This document shows positions 6,182-6,950 of a stretch of 6,950 nucleotides of DNA, in pieces. Numbering within the stretch: the first letter of the stretch is position 1; each line of letters opens with the position of its first letter. A program made the translations under genes and the position numbers. The notes under the pieces are model-generated. The model did no database searches and had not been told where the DNA came from. It worked only from the letters and a program-made list of their open reading frames with translations. Source of the stretch: JBBSVE01 sp038233815 (GTDB lineage Bacteria > Pseudomonadota > Alphaproteobacteria > Rhodobacterales > Rhodobacteraceae); NCBI GenBank assembly GCA_038233815.1, contig JBBSVE010000154.1, positions 1 through 6,950 of the forward strand, in the 5' to 3' direction.

Positions 6182-6950
6182 CTATCCGGCGCGGGGTGCG
6201 AGCCTCGCAGCATTTGCAGGCAGTAGTTCGAGCGACCTTTGTGCAGTGCGGCGGGGGCCAGGCGCCCTGCTCTGCCGCAGATCCCGTCCCGTCGCGCAGG
6301 GGCGTGCCGTTGGGCCGTAGCCGCCCGTGGTCAGTATGCCGGGGATCAGGGCCGCAATCTCTGCCCGGCCCGTGGGGGCCATGGTGCGGGTTGCCTCGCG
6401 TCCGGGAAAGAAGCTTTCGGTCGCGGCACCGTCGGCGAAGATTACCTGATGGCGATCGAGGAGGAGGTGGAGGTAGCTCACGTGTCGCCGGTCCCGGACA
6501 ATCCGCGCGCCGGAGCCTTGCCAGCCCACCAGATGGCGCGCGCGCACAACGCGTCCCGCAAGAGCCGCCGCGTCGAAGCCCCAGTCCGCCCCGGCGAGAA
6601 AGCAATGCTGCGGCGACACAAGGAGTGGCCGGTCGTTGCCCACCCGACCCGTGGGCACGAGGACCGGTGCCAGATGCGGCGCTGCGGCGAGATCCCGTTC
6701 CGCCAGCCTTCGCCTCCCGATCCAGCGCAGGGGTTGCCAGCCGTCGTCCGCGGTCTGCACGCGGTCGCCCACGCGAAGCCGCTCCACCGGCACAGGGCCG
6801 CGCGCGGTCAGGATGCGGGTGCCCGGCGTGAAGCATGGAATGCCCATCCGCGCCATATCCTGTTTGTTCCAGACCTGAAGCGGCGTGACGCCCGACAGAT
6901 GCATTGTCTCGCCTTGGGGAAAGGTCAGGACCGCATTGCCGAAACCATCG
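6182..6950 (-). CDS. Hint-domain protein (Hint_2, hedgehog/intein-type), C-terminal part; start outside window
   Basis: The visible 255 residues are open to the window edge in frame, so the gene begins beyond 6950. An internal ATG at 6904 has a passable AAGG before it, but the 15 residues upstream (DGFGNAVLTFPQGE...) fit the strand that precedes the Hint domain in this family, so I treat it as internal. The Hint core begins at GIPCFTPGT (36-44), with C39 as the predicted nucleophile. It continues with PVERLRVGDRVQTAD (54-68), PLRWIGRR (73-80), SPQH (112-115, the block that supplies the second catalytic histidine), and HLLLDRHQVIFADGAATESF (161-180). Homologues are common in marine Rhodobacteraceae, often attached to RTX calcium-binding repeats and thought to be secreted; their substrate and purpose are not settled. 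Hint folds can self-cleave at the Cys by an N-S shift. After YGPTARP (211-217) a 38-residue arginine-rich tail runs to the stop, longer than the family's usual short ending as I recall it. Family assignment is firm; function is unknown. Confidence 0.87.
   Translation of the reverse strand, partial: DGFGNAVLTFPQGETMHLSGVTPLQVWNKQDMARMGIPCFTPGTRILTARGPVPVERLRVGDRVQTADDGWQPLRWIGRRRLAERDLAAAPHLAPVLVPTGRVGNDRPLLVSPQHCFLAGADWGFDAAALAGRVVRARHLVGWQGSGARIVRDRRHVSYLHLLLDRHQVIFADGAATESFFPGREATRTMAPTGRAEIAALIPGILTTGGYGPTARPCATGRDLRQSRAPGPRRTAQRSLELLPANAARLAPRAG

Noticed and set aside
5470..6213. N-terminal extension of the second pqiA half to 6213
   Set aside because: The extension has shadow-like composition, without membrane segments, and overlaps the well-supported first pqiA half in a different frame.
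6153..6836. 227-residue minus-strand frame overlapping the Hint gene
   Set aside because: It is the adjacent frame of the Hint gene, rich in Arg, Gly and Pro, with no motif of its own.

Overview
The window is high-GC, densely packed DNA with every supported gene on the minus strand, so it is read from position 6950 down to 1. Codon use, the XylF-like sugar-binding protein behind an AraC regulator, the PqiA function carried on two separate small proteins, and the Hint-domain protein together suggest an alphaproteobacterium, most likely a Rhodobacteraceae (Roseobacter/Rhodobacter-type) member. This placement is inferred from gene style; no marker gene is present.

In transcription order: (1) 6950-6182 holds the C-terminal part of a Hint (hedgehog/intein-type) domain protein whose start lies outside the window. 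(2) 6181-6081 is a short gap with an imperfect hairpin that could end the Hint transcript. (3) 6080-2167 is a compact four-gene pqi operon: pqiA N-half, pqiA C-half, pqiB (three MCE domains) and pqiC (lipoprotein). The junctions are a 34-base overlap, a 4-base ATGA overlap and a 1-base gap. (4) 2166-1983 is a 184-base gap holding a 13-base palindrome and possibly the promoter of the next unit. (5) 1982-1101 is an AraC-family regulator with a cupin sensor domain. (6) 1042-1 is a XylF-like periplasmic sugar-binding protein, cut by the window edge near its C-terminus.

Two working systems are visible. The pqi genes should form an envelope-spanning lipid-transport assembly: a PqiA inner-membrane protein in two pieces, a PqiB periplasmic MCE needle and a PqiC outer-membrane lipoprotein. 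The AraC gene and the binding protein look like the beginning of a sugar ABC uptake operon whose ATPase and permease genes would lie beyond position 1.

I did not find a convincing undescribed system. The points most worth a second look are the long C-terminal part of PqiB, which contains a gapless 93-residue-period internal repeat; the split PqiA with overlapping reading frames; the unusual basic tail of the Hint protein; and the palindrome upstream of the AraC gene. I saw no tRNA, rRNA, CRISPR array, insertion sequence or attachment site.
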